DNA of 64,000 nucleotides from Pseudomonadota bacterium (lineage in GTDB: Bacteria > Desulfobacterota > Binatia > Binatales > Binataceae). The translations under genes were made by a program, and so were the position numbers. The stretch is from contig JAJPHZ010000016.1 in the NCBI GenBank assembly GCA_021325025.1, positions 1-64,000 of the forward strand. Reading direction: 5' to 3'. Positions 61,597-64,000 of the stretch are shown piece after piece. Under the pieces are notes generated by a model that saw only the letters and a program-made list of their open reading frames with translations, searched no databases and was not told the DNA's origin. Numbering within the stretch: position 1 is the stretch's first letter; each line of letters starts with the position of its first letter.

Positions 61597-62520
61597 ATGA
61601 GGGAGCTGCGATTCGATGGGCGTTGTGTGATCGTCACCGGAGCGGGACGAGGTATCGGCCGTTGCCATGCGCTGCTGCTCGCCTCGCGGGGAGCCAAGGT
61701 GGTGGTTGCCGACCTCGGCGGGCGGCTCGACGGGACGGGTTCATCTTCAGAGCCTGCGGAGCAGGTGGTCAAGGAAATCAAGGCGGCCGGCGGCGAGGCG
61801 GTGGCGTGCTGCGCCTCGGTGGCTGAGGAGGCGGGCGCGGCGTCGATCGTCCAGACCGCGCTCGACGCCTTCGGCCGGGTGGATGCGGTCGTGAACAACG
61901 CCGGCATCGCCGAACCCGACTGGTTCGAGGACCTATCGATCGAACGGTTCCGGCGGATGACGGACGTGCACTACCTCGGTACGGTCAACGTCACCTTCGC
62001 CGCGTGGCGCCACATGATGAAGGCCGGGTACGGGCGCATCGTCAACACCTGCTCGGAAGCCGCATTCGGCACTGTTCCCAAGGCCACCGCCTACAGCGGC
62101 GGCAAGGGGGGCGTGTTCGGGTTCACCCGCAGCCTCGCCAACGAGGGGATCCGCCACGGCATTCGGGTCAACGCCGTGGCGCCCCGAGCCAACACCCGCC
62201 TGTCGGCTCCCGCGGTGCTGGCCAAGACCTACGATCTCCCCGAGAACGTCTTTATCGAGGGCGGCGGCGGCAGCATCGCGAAATTCCGGCCCGAGTTAGT
62301 AACTCCGGCCGCCGCCTTCCTGGCCCACGAGTCGTGCACACTCAACGGTGAGCTGCTCGTCGCCGGAGCGGGGCAGGTCTTCCGCTTGGCGGTCATCGCG
62401 AACGACGGCATCACCAGGGACAACCTGACGCCCGAAGACATCGTCGAGAACCTCGAACAGCTTATGGACATGTCGGATGCGCACGAGGTTGGGGTCGGAA
62501 CGCTGAGGAGCGAGCATTAG
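61597..62520 (+). CDS. SDR family oxidoreductase, HSD17B4-like
   Basis: 307 residues. TGAGRGIGRCHALLLASRGAKVVVADLGG with a long insertion after it (RLDGTGSSSEPAEQVVKEIKAAGGEAVA) is the pattern of the (3R)-hydroxyacyl-CoA dehydrogenase domain of 17-beta-HSD type 4 and its bacterial relatives. Catalytic NNAG (near 93), NTCSEAAFG and YSGGKGGVFGFTRSLA (near 161). The C-terminal 80 residues (ITRDNLTPEDIVENLEQLMDM) also fit that group. A role in beta-oxidation of a large acyl-CoA is likely. AAGGAGAAG lies about 12 bases upstream of the ATG; an earlier in-frame ATG at 61546 would run through the operator and is rejected. Confidence 0.9.
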   Translation: MRELRFDGRCVIVTGAGRGIGRCHALLLASRGAKVVVADLGGRLDGTGSSSEPAEQVVKEIKAAGGEAVACCASVAEEAGAASIVQTALDAFGRVDAVVNNAGIAEPDWFEDLSIERFRRMTDVHYLGTVNVTFAAWRHMMKAGYGRIVNTCSEAAFGTVPKATAYSGGKGGVFGFTRSLANEGIRHGIRVNAVAPRANTRLSAPAVLAKTYDLPENVFIEGGGGSIAKFRPELVTPAAAFLAHESCTLNGELLVAGAGQVFRLAVIANDGITRDNLTPEDIVENLEQLMDMSDAHEVGVGTLRSEH

Positions 62521-62740
62521 CCGGCATTTATATAGCTGAGCTGAACGCCTGGAGAAGGTGTCGACCCTCCAGCGACGCGACATCTGGGATCGCGCAAGAG
62601 GTCGAGCAGGCCTCCATCCCGGATCAGACACGCTGCGCACTGTGCATGAAAGATGGGTGGCCGCTTTCCTTAGCTTCTCTGCTTTGGGAGAGATTAGAGT
62701 GAGGGGAGCAGGTTGCCGAAAATCCTTTTGTCGCGACCTG
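62521..62740. other. Spacer between convergent SDR and P450 genes
   Basis: 220 bp. No gene was recognised. TTCCTTAGCTTCTCTGCTTT and nearby GGGAGAGATTAGAG give weak pyrimidine/purine tracts but no convincing terminator hairpin. Confidence 0.4.
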
Positions 62741-63919
62741 TTAGACGAAGACCGGCAGCGTTTCGTAGCCACGAGTCGTCGAGGTCGGCCTGAGCACGGC
62801 GCGGGTCTCGTCGACGGTCCATTCAGGGAACCGCTTGAGTACCTCTTCGAGGGCGACGCGGCCCTCAAGCCGGGCCAGCGCGGCACCCAGGCAGAAATGG
62901 ATGCCGAAGCCAAAGGTGAGGATGCCCTCGGGCTTGCGGTGGATGTCGAACCGGTCGCCGTCGGGGAAGCGGCGGTCGTCGCGGTTCGCCGACCCCATAA
63001 TGCAGACCACGACGCTGCCGGCGGGAACCGTCCCACCGTCGAACACGACGTCCTCGACGGCGTAGCGGCTGTTCTGAAAGCCCGGCGGCTCGTAACGAAG
63101 GATCTCTTCGACCGCATCGGGAATGAGCGAAGGGTTCTCCACGAGCTGCCGGCGCTGGTCGGGATGGTCTGCCAGCACCTTGCCCGTCCAGCCGATCAAC
63201 TTGGCCGTCGTCTCATTGCCCGCGCCGGACAGGAGCGTGACGAAGGTGAGAACCTCCCCGCGGCTCAACCGGCGGGTGGTGCCGGTCTCGTCCTCGAACT
63301 CGACGTTGAGTAATTCGGTCATCAGGTCGTCGGAGGGGTGCTCGACCCGCCAGTCGATGTACTCAGCGTACATGCCGTCCTGAAGCGTCGGGTACGCTTC
63401 AACCTGGTCGCGTATCGACCGCTCGACGCGCTCATGGACTGCCATCTGGTCGCTTTCGGGGATGCCAAGCATCATGCCGATGACCCGCATCGCGACCAGG
63501 TTTCCATAGTCCTTGACGAAGTCGAAGCCGCCGCTGCCAACGAGCGGATCAAGGCACCGGGCGCAAAAGGCCCGCACCTTGGGCTCCAGCGCCGCCACCC
63601 TGCGAGGAGTAAACACGCGCGAGAGCAGCGCACGGTGCCTGGTATGGCGCGGTGGGTCCTCCATGATGAACATGCCGGATGGAGCCTCCACGCCCAACTT
63701 CATGAACGCGGGGACCATGCCCCGGCTGCTGATGAGCCGCTTGTGGTCTATGAACGCGCGCTCGACGTCGTCGGCACGGCTGAGGGTGTAGAAGTCGTAC
63801 CGCTCGTTGTAGTAAAGCGGCGCCTCCTCCCGCAGGCGGCGGAACAGGGGGTATGGATTGGTGTTGATCCCTACGTCGTAGGGGTCCCAGTAGAGATCGG
63901 TGCTCTGGCTGGCGCTCAT
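62741..63919 (-). CDS. Cytochrome P450, canonical
   Basis: 392 residues, soluble bacterial type. I helix LLSGAGNETTAKLIGWTGKVLADHPDQRR with the standard acid-alcohol pair, ExxR as EEILRYEPP, haem loop LTFGFGIHFCLGAALARLEG (Cys near 340), substrate-side EDPPRHTRHRALLSRVFTPRRV. The order and wording of these motifs resemble P450s of steroid and terpenoid catabolism, but that assignment is weak. Redox partners are not in the window. ATG at 63919. The upstream sequence runs to the window edge with operator-like element f 65 bp before the start. A decayed relative is at 40847-41029. Confidence 0.93.
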   Translation of the reverse strand: MSASQSTDLYWDPYDVGINTNPYPLFRRLREEAPLYYNERYDFYTLSRADDVERAFIDHKRLISSRGMVPAFMKLGVEAPSGMFIMEDPPRHTRHRALLSRVFTPRRVAALEPKVRAFCARCLDPLVGSGGFDFVKDYGNLVAMRVIGMMLGIPESDQMAVHERVERSIRDQVEAYPTLQDGMYAEYIDWRVEHPSDDLMTELLNVEFEDETGTTRRLSRGEVLTFVTLLSGAGNETTAKLIGWTGKVLADHPDQRRQLVENPSLIPDAVEEILRYEPPGFQNSRYAVEDVVFDGGTVPAGSVVVCIMGSANRDDRRFPDGDRFDIHRKPEGILTFGFGIHFCLGAALARLEGRVALEEVLKRFPEWTVDETRAVLRPTSTTRGYETLPVFV

Positions 63920-63983
63920 GGCTTAAGTCTGTGTGCCCCTCGCACACTGCTGTTGGCGCGCGCTGTCATCGGCGATGCTTTCA

Positions 63984-63999
63984 TGACACAGGACTGTCA
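63984..63999 (+). promoter_or_regulatory. Operator-like element, copy f
   Basis: TGACACAGGACTGTCA, again TGNCA, six bases, TGNCA, with exact inverted halves. It lies 65 bp upstream of the minus-strand P450 start. The promoter it would control is cut off by the window edge, so placement relative to -10/-35 cannot be checked. Confidence 0.6.
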
Positions 64000-64000
64000 T

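Overview
The window is high-GC bacterial chromosome from a Gram-negative-type cell: OmpA-domain, SurA-like, DUF1329 and lipoprotein genes are present. No tRNA, rRNA, CRISPR array, insertion sequence or phage gene was found. The mix of genes suggests a soil or environmental lineage of the Desulfobacterota/'Binatota' kind. The clues are CIRCE-controlled groESL, paired DUF507 genes, a family B DNA polymerase, DUF1329, many SDR, amidohydrolase_2, CaiB and P450 genes, and a fused ETF. This placement is inference; no marker gene was compared.

Region by region. 1-2.1 kb: 5' part of groEL, groES with a CIRCE operator, two DUF507 genes (all minus). 2.1-8.4 kb (minus): a DUF992 protein, then a tight electron-transfer operon with a fused EtfB-EtfA, an SdhA/FrdA-like flavoprotein that lacks key residues of that family, an SdhB-like Fe-S protein, an HdrB-like CCG protein and a small unknown protein. 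8.7-15.6 kb (plus): a five-gene exported/envelope operon of unfamiliar composition. 15.7-20.1 kb (minus): a family B DNA polymerase whose exonuclease motifs are all altered, a DUF1329 protein and a nu-class-like GST. 20.2-25.3 kb: two closely related amidases flanking a lipoprotein and a di-heme cytochrome with a probable C-terminal frameshift. 25.4-39.8 kb (plus): housekeeping genes gltA, a PDZ protein, mfd, a SurA-like foldase, pdxA, the conserved trio of circularly permuted ATP-grasp, alpha-E and transglutaminase-like proteins, and uvrA.

From about 39.9 kb the content changes to a dense catabolic region: five SDR dehydrogenases, two P450s, a TauD-type dioxygenase, a DUF35/Ltp-type pair, a tandem CaiB CoA-transferase, two amidohydrolase_2 proteins, a dienelactone hydrolase homologue, a LeuC/LeuD-like hydro-lyase between two MmgE/PrpD proteins, an N-acyl-D-amino-acid deacylase-like amidohydrolase and an NTF2-like protein. 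Together they look like uptake of an oxygenated or branched organic acid into CoA thioester metabolism, side-chain shortening and hydration/dehydration steps. The substrate cannot be read from sequence. Near the left edge (40.69-41.03 kb) lie broken remains of a second TauD gene and a third P450.

The most interesting signal is a 16-bp element, TGNCA-N6-TGNCA with an ACTG core. It occurs six times, always in promoter regions of this catabolic region and next to or over promoter-like hexamers. It looks like the operator of an unidentified regulator that ties the region into one regulon. Other leads are the ETF-linked SDH-like complex and the polymerase with a degenerate proofreading site.
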